Source: CAYFJO01 sp964343305
GTDB taxonomy: Bacteria; Planctomycetota; Planctomycetia; Pirellulales; Pirellulaceae
Assembly (NCBI GenBank): GCA_964343305.1
Contig: CAYFJO010000535.1
Location: 1 to 6,952, forward strand
Direction of reading: 5' to 3'
Length of the DNA stretch: 6,952 bases
The stretch's first letter is position 1; each line of letters begins with the position of its first letter. Below are positions 1-6,552 of this stretch, piece by piece. The position numbers and the translations under genes are program-made. The notes below the pieces were generated by a model. The model worked only from the letters and a program-made list of their open reading frames with translations, was not told the origin of the DNA and made no database searches.

Positions 1-784
1 CGCGCAGACCTGGGTCGGTCTCGGAATAGAGATACAGCGTCTTGTTCGATGTGTCGTAAAACCACTCGTCCTCGGCATCCAGCAAACTAAGGGCCGTCAC
101 GAAATAATAATGCGAGCCACGCGCCGCAAAATCTTTCACTTTGGTGAATTCGAATCGATCGGAACGCGGTTTGTGACTGACAATCGTCCCGGCGCGCGAC
201 CGCCAACGATCGGAGTTGATCACCACCACGCCACCCACAAGCGACACCTGAAGTGAGGCGAGATCCGCATCGACCATGGTCCCGTCAGCGTAGCCTTTCT
301 TGACATCCTCGCTCAGAGCCCACGACTTGGATTGATCCCAGAAGTGCTCCGACCAGTACCGGCTGTTGGGCCAGCGGGCGAGCGTCATGTTCTTCTTGTC
401 CACAAAGAGCTGCCAAATGTCCTGGTCAAGGGTGGTCTTCCAGATGTACCCGTTGTGACGCGACCACTTGCTCCGGATTGGAATCGTGCCATCGAGAATC
501 GCCCACTCGTCGGGAAAGGAGCGGATGACGATGGGCTTTTCGGCCGTACCTTGCAGGCCATTTAACGACACGACCTCGTGATACCGCCCTCTCCGCAGAG
601 TGCAGACGTCGCCGGCCTTCAGGACCGTGACGGCTTTCTGCAGAGTCCGAAACGGAGCTTCCCTGTTCCCCGCGTTACCATCGTCGCCGGTGGTGGCAAC
701 AAAAAACTCGCGCGCTTGCAGGGAAACGACACCCTGGATCCAAATCATAGCCAGAACGATAACGACGAGTGCGGACTTCTTCAT
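1..784 (-). CDS. Secreted right-handed parallel beta-helix protein, N-terminal part (C-terminus beyond left edge)
   Basis: The frame is open from the ATG at 784-782 to the window edge, giving 261 residues without a stop. Residues 1-24 look like a signal peptide: MKK, a hydrophobic core (ALVVIVLAMIWI), then a cut near LQA. Residues 27-52 (FFVATTGDDGNAG...PFRTLQKAV) match the opening of DUF1565/NosD-like beta-helix proteins. They are followed by KAGDVCTLRRGRYHE (56-70), the KPIVIRS turn (83-89), FVDKKNMTLARWPN (127-140) and a segment near 228-253 (LSLLDAEDEWFYD, then KTLYLY). This arrangement is typical of beta-helix carbohydrate enzymes such as PL6-like lyases or GH141-like glycosidases. The coils carrying the catalytic residues lie outside the window, so lyase, glycosidase and binding protein cannot be told apart. 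The ribosome site is weak (GTGAAGATCAG before ATG). The sulfatase cluster upstream supports a role in polysaccharide breakdown. Confidence 0.85.
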   Translation of the reverse strand, partial: MKKSALVVIVLAMIWIQGVVSLQAREFFVATTGDDGNAGNREAPFRTLQKAVTVLKAGDVCTLRRGRYHEVVSLNGLQGTAEKPIVIRSFPDEWAILDGTIPIRSKWSRHNGYIWKTTLDQDIWQLFVDKKNMTLARWPNSRYWSEHFWDQSKSWALSEDVKKGYADGTMVDADLASLQVSLVGGVVVINSDRWRSRAGTIVSHKPRSDRFEFTKVKDFAARGSHYYFVTALSLLDAEDEWFYDTSNKTLYLYSETDPGLR

Positions 785-821
785 CTGATCTTCACGTTTC
801 TATGCTTGGGTTTGGGGCCTT

Positions 822-834
822 CTCATTAAATGAG
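822..834. repeat. 13-nt interrupted palindrome in the spacer (possible operator)
   Basis: CTCATT at 822-827 and AATGAG at 829-834 are perfect inverted arms around one central base. The element lies 38-50 nt upstream of the beta-helix start codon, 6 nt from the neighbouring hairpin. Its size and place fit a regulator binding site, but the arms are AT-rich and short, so chance is possible. Confidence 0.3.
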
Positions 835-840
835 GCATTC

Positions 841-857
841 GGCTTCGATGCGAAGCC
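841..857. repeat. Perfect 7-bp inverted repeat (hairpin) in the spacer
   Basis: GGCTTCG at 841-847 is the exact reverse complement of CGAAGCC at 851-857, with a 3-nt loop. On the minus-strand transcript the stem is followed by GAATGCCTCATTT rather than a run of U, so it is not a standard intrinsic terminator. It could partly terminate or stabilise the upstream sulfatase mRNA, or be an operator. Confidence 0.5.
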
Positions 858-936
858 TGCTCCCTTGTATTCGTTTTTGGATAGACGCGCCGGCTTCGGC
901 TACGGACTTTCTTGCAGCGTTCATTGAGACGGTGAA

Positions 937-2394
937 TCACTTGACTGCGTATTGCTTCTTCAATGCGACCAGTTCGTCGTGCAATCTCTGCCGAACGCCT
1001 TTGTAATTCGGATTCTCGTAAACGCTTTTCATTTCCATCGGATCGATTTTCAGGTCGAATAGTTCGTAGTACTCGCTGTTGTTATTGTAAAAACGGATGA
1101 GCTTGTAGCGCCGATCGGTGACACCCTCGTGGCGCTGGACGCCGTGCCCGCCGCCTTCGTAGTAATGGTAATAGAGCGACGTGCGCCAGTCTTTCGGCGT
1201 CTTCCCCTTCATCAGTGGCAGCAGACTTTCCCCTTGCATATCACTGGGGATCGGAGCGCCGGCGATGTCAAGAAACGTCGGGGCGTTATCGATGTTTTGC
1301 ACGAGATCATCGTTGCGTGTTCCCGGCGGAATGACACCTGGCCAGCGCGCTATTAGCGGCGTACGGAATGACTCTTCGTACATGAATCGCTTGTCGTACC
1401 AGCCGTGCTCGCCGAGGTAGAATCCCTGGTCTGACGAGTACATGACGACCGTGTTCTGGTCGAGCCCGCTGTCCTTAAGGTATTTGAGAATCCGTCCAAC
1501 GTTCTCGTCGATCCCTGCCACACAGGCAAGGTAGTCTTGCATGTAGGCTTGGTATTTCCAACGGGTCAGTTCGTCACCCTCTCGCTGCTTTTCGGCCAGA
1601 TACGCTTTGCGTTCCGGCCGCCGTCCAGACTTCAAGTCAGCTCCCAAGCTCATGTGTCGGGCAATCGTCATTTTTTGGTTGCTGGCCGCGGTTCCTCGGC
1701 CGCTGTAGTCGTCGAGCAGGTTCTCGGGTTCCGGAAAGGTTCGCTTTGAGAATGGCTCGATGAATCGTTCGGCGGGAGTCCAGCGGCGGTGTGCTGCCTT
1801 GTAATGGACCATCAGCATGAAGGGTTTTGCCGTGTCCTTGCCCGTCTTCAGCCAGTTGAGGGCCCGATCGGTAATCACGTCCGTCGAGTGTCCTTTGTAC
1901 TGGGTCTGGCCATGTGCGGTGATGAACTTCGGATGGATGTATTGCCCCTGTCCGGGAAGCACTTCCCAGTAATCGAAACCCTGCATCGCGCCGGCCAGAT
2001 GAATCTTCCCGATCATCGCGGTCTGGTAGCCCGACTGCTGCAGGATCTTCTGAAACTGTTGCTGATCGTGGTTGAATCCTCCCCCGTTAGTCATCTTGCC
2101 GTGCAAGTGACTCTGTTTGCCAGTCAATAGCGTCGCCCGGCTCGGCGCGCAGATCGAGTTGCCCACGTAGGCCCGGTCGAAAACCATTCCGTCTCTGGCA
2201 AGGCTGTCGATGTTAGGCGTGAGGTTTTCGTTCTCGAACCGACCGCCGTAAGCCCCGATTGCCTGGTAGGCGTGGTCATCCGAGAACATCCATACGATGT
2301 TGGGCCGTTCGGCTTCGGCGGTCGAAACGAGCGTGAACGACAAGAGCAGATGACATAGAAAGGCCGCGTTAAGCAGCGCCGCGAGGATTTTCAT
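937..2394 (-). CDS. Secreted type I sulfatase (CAPSR active site, DUF4976-like C-terminus)
   Basis: A formylglycine-dependent sulfatase of 485 residues, a full length for the family, that hydrolyses sulfate esters, probably on a glycan. Residues 1-28 form a signal peptide ending in AEA. PNIVWMFSDDH (31-41) gives the metal-binding Asp39-Asp40. ICAPSRATLLTGK (81-93) holds Cys82, the residue oxidised to formylglycine, and Arg86. GKIHL (129-133) gives Lys130 and His132, and HYKAAH gives His197 and His202. SSDQGFYLGEHGWYDKR (320-336) supplies Asp322-Gln323, where many sulfatases have Asp-Asn. The DQGF...GEHGW...MYEES pattern and the C-terminal part (about 405-480, YKLIRFY, YYELFDLKIDPME) are typical of DUF4976-bearing enzymes such as N-acetylglucosamine-6-sulfatase-like and glycosaminoglycan sulfatases. 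The exact SulfAtlas subfamily and sulfate position are not decided. The start is backed by GGAGA 8 nt upstream, and the gene begins 3 bp after the previous stop. Confidence 0.95.
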   Translation of the reverse strand: MKILAALLNAAFLCHLLLSFTLVSTAEAERPNIVWMFSDDHAYQAIGAYGGRFENENLTPNIDSLARDGMVFDRAYVGNSICAPSRATLLTGKQSHLHGKMTNGGGFNHDQQQFQKILQQSGYQTAMIGKIHLAGAMQGFDYWEVLPGQGQYIHPKFITAHGQTQYKGHSTDVITDRALNWLKTGKDTAKPFMLMVHYKAAHRRWTPAERFIEPFSKRTFPEPENLLDDYSGRGTAASNQKMTIARHMSLGADLKSGRRPERKAYLAEKQREGDELTRWKYQAYMQDYLACVAGIDENVGRILKYLKDSGLDQNTVVMYSSDQGFYLGEHGWYDKRFMYEESFRTPLIARWPGVIPPGTRNDDLVQNIDNAPTFLDIAGAPIPSDMQGESLLPLMKGKTPKDWRTSLYYHYYEGGGHGVQRHEGVTDRRYKLIRFYNNNSEYYELFDLKIDPMEMKSVYENPNYKGVRQRLHDELVALKKQYAVK

Positions 2395-2397
2395 TTC

Positions 2398-3813
2398 TCA
2401 TTTCTCCGTGGATTTCCTGCCGGCGCCTTTCGGGCGAGGGATTCGGGCATTGGTCTCGGTCAGCCAGGCGGTGAGCATGGCATCGAGTGCTTTGGCTTGA
2501 TCGGGCATCGAATGGGCCAGATTCTTCGACTCGCCGATATCCGCCTTGAGATCATAGAGTTCGACACGGTCGCTGTTGAACCATTTGACCAGTCGCAGAT
2601 CCTTATATCGAATGGCGGCGTAAGGGCGTGCACCGCCCGAGTGAGAGTGAGGAAAAAACCAAAACAGAGCGTCGCGATTCAGTCTTGCATTGGGATCACG
2701 CAGGACGCGGTTGAGATCGACGCCATCCACCTGGCTGTTGTGGACGTCGTCGCCCTTGGTGCCCGTTGCGTTGAGGATCGTCGGGTAGAAATCCATCGTA
2801 ATGACCGGCGTGTTACAGACGCTGCCCGCCGGTGTAACACGCGGCCACTTCACGATCGTCGGCTCACGTACGCCGCCTTCATAGACCGACCCCTTGCCGG
2901 CTCGTAACGGGACATTCCTGGTCTGCGTTCCCAGTCCGCCGTTGTCGCCAGTAAGAATGATCAACGTATTCTCGGCGATACCCAACGACTCGAGATGCGC
3001 GACGATGCGCCCGACACTGTCGTCAACTGAACGCAGCAGCGCCGCGTACGCCGGTTTCTTGTGGTACTTGCCAGTCGGCTTCTTCTCGTAGTGGTCCACC
3101 CACTCGGGCTTGCCCATAACGGGCGTATGCACGGCGTAATAGGCTAGGTGAACAAAAAACGGTTCGTCTTTCCACTGGCTGATGATCCTGATTGTTTCGT
3201 CGGTCAGCCGATCGGTGAGAAAATCCCCGTCTTTGCCGCCGGGCGGGAGATTCTCGACCGCTTTTTTTCCGCCATACGGATGAAAGTAGGTCGAGGGGGC
3301 GCCCCAGTGGCCGCCGCCGATGTTGATGTCAAAACCGTGGTGCGTCGGATAAAAGTCCGTGTGGTCTTTCGTCCCACGCGGCGCGAGATGCCATTTACCA
3401 ACGTGGGCGGTGTGGTAGCCGGATTCCTGTAACGCCTCGGCAATCGTCACCTCCTCATGCCGCAACATCATCGTCTGGCTGTGAATAAAGTCGGTGACGC
3501 CGTGCTTCGGCGGATACTTGCCGGTCATCAGCGAAGCCCGCGTGGGAGAACAGACGGTGCAGGCGGCATAGCCTTGAGTGAATTTCATCCCAGCTGCGGC
3601 CAGCTTGTCGATGTGCGGTGTTTCATAGTAATCCGATCCGTAACACTCTGGATCGGTCCAGCCGAGATCATCGACCATCAGGAAAAGGATATTGGGGCGG
3701 ACGCCGGCTGGCGCGTGGGAAGTTCTCGACTTGGTTTCATCTTCTGAGAATCCGTCGCCAGCCAGCAAAATGACAGCCAACAGTCCCCAAAAAGACGATC
3801 GCCATGCGTTCAT
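2398..3813 (-). CDS. Secreted arylsulfatase-type sulfatase (CSPTR active site)
   Basis: A type I sulfatase of 471 residues. The N-terminus (about 1-23, with a hydrophobic stretch WGLLAVILLAGDGFS) is a signal peptide. RPNILFLMVDDLGW (39-52) provides metal-binding Asp48-Asp49. CTVCSPTRASLMTGKYP (85-101) contains Cys88, the formylglycine site (codon 3552-3550), and Arg92. GKWHLAP (139-145) gives Lys140 and His142. HLAYYAVHTP (222-231) gives His229, and TGDNGG (288-293) gives Asp290-Asn291. AGKGSVYEGGVREP (305-318) is the usual Lys/Arg substrate segment. All expected catalytic residues are present, so it should be active once matured. It is clearly different from the third sulfatase (CSPTR/DNGG against CAPSR/DQGF), so the two are not a recent tandem duplication and probably cut different sulfate esters. 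The last 15 residues are basic. It overlaps the PhoD-like gene by 4 bp (ATGA). Confidence 0.95.
   Translation of the reverse strand: MNAWRSSFWGLLAVILLAGDGFSEDETKSRTSHAPAGVRPNILFLMVDDLGWTDPECYGSDYYETPHIDKLAAAGMKFTQGYAACTVCSPTRASLMTGKYPPKHGVTDFIHSQTMMLRHEEVTIAEALQESGYHTAHVGKWHLAPRGTKDHTDFYPTHHGFDINIGGGHWGAPSTYFHPYGGKKAVENLPPGGKDGDFLTDRLTDETIRIISQWKDEPFFVHLAYYAVHTPVMGKPEWVDHYEKKPTGKYHKKPAYAALLRSVDDSVGRIVAHLESLGIAENTLIILTGDNGGLGTQTRNVPLRAGKGSVYEGGVREPTIVKWPRVTPAGSVCNTPVITMDFYPTILNATGTKGDDVHNSQVDGVDLNRVLRDPNARLNRDALFWFFPHSHSGGARPYAAIRYKDLRLVKWFNSDRVELYDLKADIGESKNLAHSMPDQAKALDAMLTAWLTETNARIPRPKGAGRKSTEK
2403..2407 (-). promoter_or_regulatory. Ribosome binding site of the third sulfatase
   Basis: GGAGA lies 8 nt before the ATG at 2394, inside the last codons (Thr-Glu-Lys) of the preceding sulfatase. 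This supports the chosen start and translational coupling. Confidence 0.65.
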
Positions 3814-5804
3814 GGTAATACCACCTTACTCGGTCTCGCTGTTTCGACGGAAGTTGCCTTGACGACGACCGCATCAACAGTATCGATACCGGCTTTGACG
3901 GTGAAAGTGCGGCCCTTCGGCGCGTGGGGCGTGAAGGTCGTACCGTTGACGCGCAGCGTGTACAGGACCTCGCCAGTATCGGTATCAGTCAGTTGGACTA
4001 CAGGGTTTCTCTTGTTGAAGGTGAGCTGACCTAATTTCCCCCAAGACGGCGGATTGTAGTTGTCGATTTGAGAAATGACTTTTGGCCAACCGGAGAATTG
4101 CTTGGCGGCGGGCTGTCGAAGATCGGCGTCTCGGGGCCAGCATTCGGCGGTGATCGTCCGATCTCTCTTGTTGAAGTGTGCGATGACAAAACCCGCGGCG
4201 CGGTTACTCTTGTTTTCCGGTGCGTTTGGGTTGGCATAGCCGTACATGGTGATCTTGTTGTGAAAGCCGTCGAGGTACTCGCCAGTGAACTCCAGCGCCG
4301 AGTCGGCTGGACGATTGCCGCCGGGCCGTTCATCAACGGGATGCCAGTATCGACCATAGATGCTGTTGACGATTGCCGGCGACACCATCGACCACGGTCC
4401 GTCGTTGAATTCGTCGATACCATGCTGCAGCACCGTGGCCAGATGCTGGTCTCCGGCCAGATGGCAGGCAAAGCCCTTGCGGATGGCGCGCAGAGCCTTG
4501 TTGCGGCCCGTTTGTGGCCAGCCGTTGGAATCCAGATCGGCGTACAAACGCTTGGTGGAACCGCCATGCATGTGAGCTGCACCGCAGAAGGGTGTCTGTG
4601 AAAGCACGGCCTTCATCTGCACGCCCTGCCAGTTGCCGGACCAGTCGTTGAGGAAATCGATCTGCCGCTGACCGAGCAGCGTCAGGCCGGCCAGATCGAG
4701 TTTTTTCGTGTCAAAATCCGGTTGGCGAACGTGGTCGGGTCGCGGTCCCAGGTCCTTGGGGACTTTCCCGCCAGGGCCCGACTTAAACTTTCGATCTTCA
4801 AGGATTGCAAAGTCGATGCCACCAAGGTTGTAGTTGGTATAGTAGACGTTGATTCCCTGGGCAATGGGCGTCGGATCGTAGGCGTCCGGCAGGTGAGCCG
4901 TCTGGCAACGTTCCACCTGCTTGACGTACTCGGGGTGATAAATGTAGCCGCCGGAATTGCCATTGCCCTTGCCGGCAATACCGCCTTCACCCCAGAGGTT
5001 CCCCTGCCCAACATCATGGTCGTCGGGGATGGTAATGACCGGACGGTCCTTGAGAACATCGCGAAACTGCGCGCCCCACATCAGCCAGCCGGCCGTATGT
5101 TCCGTATGATCGTAGTGTTGATCGCCCGCGAAGAAGAGCAGGTCTGGATCCGCGGCGAGTAGATTACGAATGTAAAATGGTCGCCCCATGCGATCCCTCG
5201 AAGAGTTGCACGACAGGCTGGCAATGACGATAACGTTCTGGTCAATTGGATTCTTACGAATCGTTCCTGCGAACATTGCTTGCTCGCCATGACGGACGCG
5301 GTAGGGGACAGATTGACTGTCGTCCCAATTCTCCACTCGAAACAGCGCCGACCAGCCGAGGTCGTTCACGTTGGCGACGGCGATTTCATCCCAGCTGCTG
5401 CTGCGTTTGATCTCGAGTCGAACGGTGCGTGATTCGTCCGGAAACAGCGGATGAAGCTGTGCCGACATCTTCAGTGTGCGGTTGTCAACCGCGTACAGCG
5501 CGAACGCCACGACCTCGTCGCGCGGGCATTCAAGGTCAAAGAAATGGCGGCCCGTTGCGGTGACACTTCCCCTGGGGTGTCGTTTATCGTGGACTTTTCC
5601 TTCACGGCCGGCTTTCGCAGTTTCCCACCACCGGCTGGTGGCAGCGCGGTCCAGATTCTCCGGATACGGGGCGCTGACGAGAGGTTCACCCGGCCGCTGA
5701 GCAAACAGCGCAGCTGCAGTGAACAATAACGGGGCAGCAACGCAACATCGTACCGTGAAGGAAACGGTTGTAGCGATTCGTATGTTCTCAATTACCATTA
5801 TCAT
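3810..5804 (-). CDS. Secreted PhoD-like metallophosphatase / phosphodiesterase
   Basis: A 664-residue protein with an export signal (hydrophobic stretch about 22-35, VAAPLLFTAAALFA), an N-terminal beta-rich region (about 45-185) and a metallophosphatase core (about 190-560). IASLSCNSSRDR (194-205) opens the core. FFAGDQHYDH (224-233) gives Asp228 and His230, IPDDHDVGQGN (259-269) matches the PhoD 'DDH' motif, and HLAGDQH (448-454) gives the closing Asp452 and His454 ligands. PhoD enzymes are calcium- and iron-dependent phosphomonoesterases or diesterases; the substrate here is unknown. The last 90 or so residues form a small beta-type domain (VVQLTDTDTGEVLYTLRVNG, then FTVKAG) outside the core. 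There is no twin-arginine signal, unlike classical PhoD; the n-region has only scattered Arg. The start follows the SGNH stop by 4 bp without a clear Shine-Dalgarno; Met3 (ATG at 5798) is an alternative. Its place between esterase and sulfatase genes suggests dephosphorylation of the same glycan, or phosphate scavenging. Confidence 0.87.
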   Translation of the reverse strand: MIMVIENIRIATTVSFTVRCCVAAPLLFTAAALFAQRPGEPLVSAPYPENLDRAATSRWWETAKAGREGKVHDKRHPRGSVTATGRHFFDLECPRDEVVAFALYAVDNRTLKMSAQLHPLFPDESRTVRLEIKRSSSWDEIAVANVNDLGWSALFRVENWDDSQSVPYRVRHGEQAMFAGTIRKNPIDQNVIVIASLSCNSSRDRMGRPFYIRNLLAADPDLLFFAGDQHYDHTEHTAGWLMWGAQFRDVLKDRPVITIPDDHDVGQGNLWGEGGIAGKGNGNSGGYIYHPEYVKQVERCQTAHLPDAYDPTPIAQGINVYYTNYNLGGIDFAILEDRKFKSGPGGKVPKDLGPRPDHVRQPDFDTKKLDLAGLTLLGQRQIDFLNDWSGNWQGVQMKAVLSQTPFCGAAHMHGGSTKRLYADLDSNGWPQTGRNKALRAIRKGFACHLAGDQHLATVLQHGIDEFNDGPWSMVSPAIVNSIYGRYWHPVDERPGGNRPADSALEFTGEYLDGFHNKITMYGYANPNAPENKSNRAAGFVIAHFNKRDRTITAECWPRDADLRQPAAKQFSGWPKVISQIDNYNPPSWGKLGQLTFNKRNPVVQLTDTDTGEVLYTLRVNGTTFTPHAPKGRTFTVKAGIDTVDAVVVKATSVETARPSKVVLP
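3821..3827 (-). promoter_or_regulatory. Ribosome binding site of the second sulfatase
   Basis: AAGGTGG lies 7 nt before the ATG at 3813, within the end of the PhoD-like gene. The good spacing supports this start over later ones. Confidence 0.65.
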
Positions 5805-5808
5805 GATC

Positions 5809-6552
5809 TTACAACTGTTTGTTGATTACCACAGCGACCTGCTCGGCGAGTTTTTGTCGGCCGGTCGGATTGAAGTGCACGTTTTTCTCGATCTGCCACT
5901 GTTTCAAATGCGGCAGGCTGGCGGAATAGAGATCATTGATGACGACACCGTGTTTCTTCATGATCTGCAGGGCAACCTTGTTGTATCGAACGGCGTCTTT
6001 GGGCAGGCGGCAAGGGTAAACCCCGCCGGGATACGGCGTGGTGGTTGCAAAGATCAGTTTCGCTTCCGTCTTTTTCAGGCGCAAGACGATCTGTTCGAGT
6101 TTCTCGCGGTAATTCTGCAGGCTGAAGACGGGAGGAAGCGTTGGATCGTCATGCCGGCCACCTTTCACCCGACTGACCCGCTTGAGATCGTGCAAGCCGG
6201 TATTGAAGTGAATCACGTCCCACGCTGGTCCCTCCAGCATCCGATCCAAGCCCGCTAGGATGCTACCCGTATGACCGCAGTTCCACGGCTCGTCTTTTCC
6301 TTTCAGGACAGGGCGATACACGTTGGCCTTACCTGCCAACAAGGCACGCGTTTCCAGTGTGTACCCAATGGATATCGAATCGCCGATCAAGAGCACGTTC
6401 GGCAGTTTCTCGTCCGGCGTACAGATCCACTTTTTGCCAAGGGCCTCTTCTTCCGCGGAGCCAGGTTCAACAGCGAATGCCGCCGCGCCGAAGCTCGTGA
6501 ATGCGGATGCAATTGCACATGCAACAACCATCTTTTCCCAAATCAAGTTCAT
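5809..6552 (-). CDS. Secreted SGNH/GDSL-family hydrolase (probable carbohydrate esterase)
   Basis: A 247-residue protein with a signal peptide (1-27, cut after AFA). VLLIGDSISIGY (53-64) is block I, with nucleophile Ser59 (codon 6378-6376). NCGHTGS (91-97) fits block II, with Gly93. VIHFNTGLHDLK (113-124) is block III in the GLHD form, where classical members have GxND. NVHFNPTGRQKLAEQVA (224-240) is block V, with His226; the usual Asp three residues before this His is Lys223, with Asn224 and Glu222 beside it. The family removes acyl groups from sugars or lipids; a secreted deacetylase acting on the polysaccharide that the neighbouring sulfatases desulfate is the likely role, by inference. 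The start has a strong ribosome site and overlaps the upstream sulfatase stop by 4 bp (ATGA). Confidence 0.88.
   Translation of the reverse strand: MNLIWEKMVVACAIASAFTSFGAAAFAVEPGSAEEEALGKKWICTPDEKLPNVLLIGDSISIGYTLETRALLAGKANVYRPVLKGKDEPWNCGHTGSILAGLDRMLEGPAWDVIHFNTGLHDLKRVSRVKGGRHDDPTLPPVFSLQNYREKLEQIVLRLKKTEAKLIFATTTPYPGGVYPCRLPKDAVRYNKVALQIMKKHGVVINDLYSASLPHLKQWQIEKNVHFNPTGRQKLAEQVAVVINKQL

Larger units (their letters stand above)
785..936 (-). promoter_or_regulatory. Intergenic spacer between third sulfatase and beta-helix gene, with a weak promoter candidate
   Basis: This is the only sizeable gap in the window (152 bp). The other junctions are overlaps or gaps of 3-4 bp. Read on the minus strand, a TTTAAT box at 830-825 (one mismatch to TATAAT) lies 18 nt after TTCGCA at 854-849 (four of six matches to TTGACA). 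This would place a transcript start near 818, about 35 nt before the beta-helix ATG. The -35 candidate overlaps a perfect hairpin and the -10 candidate lies in a second dyad. The promoter reading is inference and weak, because planctomycete promoters are poorly defined. The spacer could equally be an untranslated stretch inside one long transcript. Confidence 0.3.

Noticed and set aside
841..857. Hairpin as a rho-independent terminator of the sulfatase operon
   Set aside because: The stem is only 7 bp and is not followed by a U-run on the minus-strand transcript. The T-rich stretch at 871-878 is on the wrong side for this strand.
889..900. GCCG...CGGC small inverted repeat and second copy of GGCTTCG in the spacer
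   Set aside because: The arms are only 4 bp and the repeated word is 7 nt, which is expected by chance in GC-rich DNA.
937..3813. The two complete sulfatases as a tandem duplication
   Set aside because: Their active-site motifs (CAPSR/DQGF against CSPTR/DNGG) and C-terminal regions differ widely; they are ancient paralogues placed together, not a recent copy.
4031..4601. Long alternative frames over the PhoD-like gene (183 codons on the minus strand at 4031-4582, 177 codons on the plus strand at 4068-4601)
   Set aside because: They lie wholly inside a gene with clear catalytic motifs, have Arg/Pro/Ser-biased or unrecognisable translations and lack a convincing ribosome site.
5719..6258. Plus-strand open frame of 179 codons opposite the SGNH and PhoD-like genes
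   Set aside because: It crosses two well-supported genes on the other strand and its product shows no known motif, so it is best explained as a shadow of codon bias.
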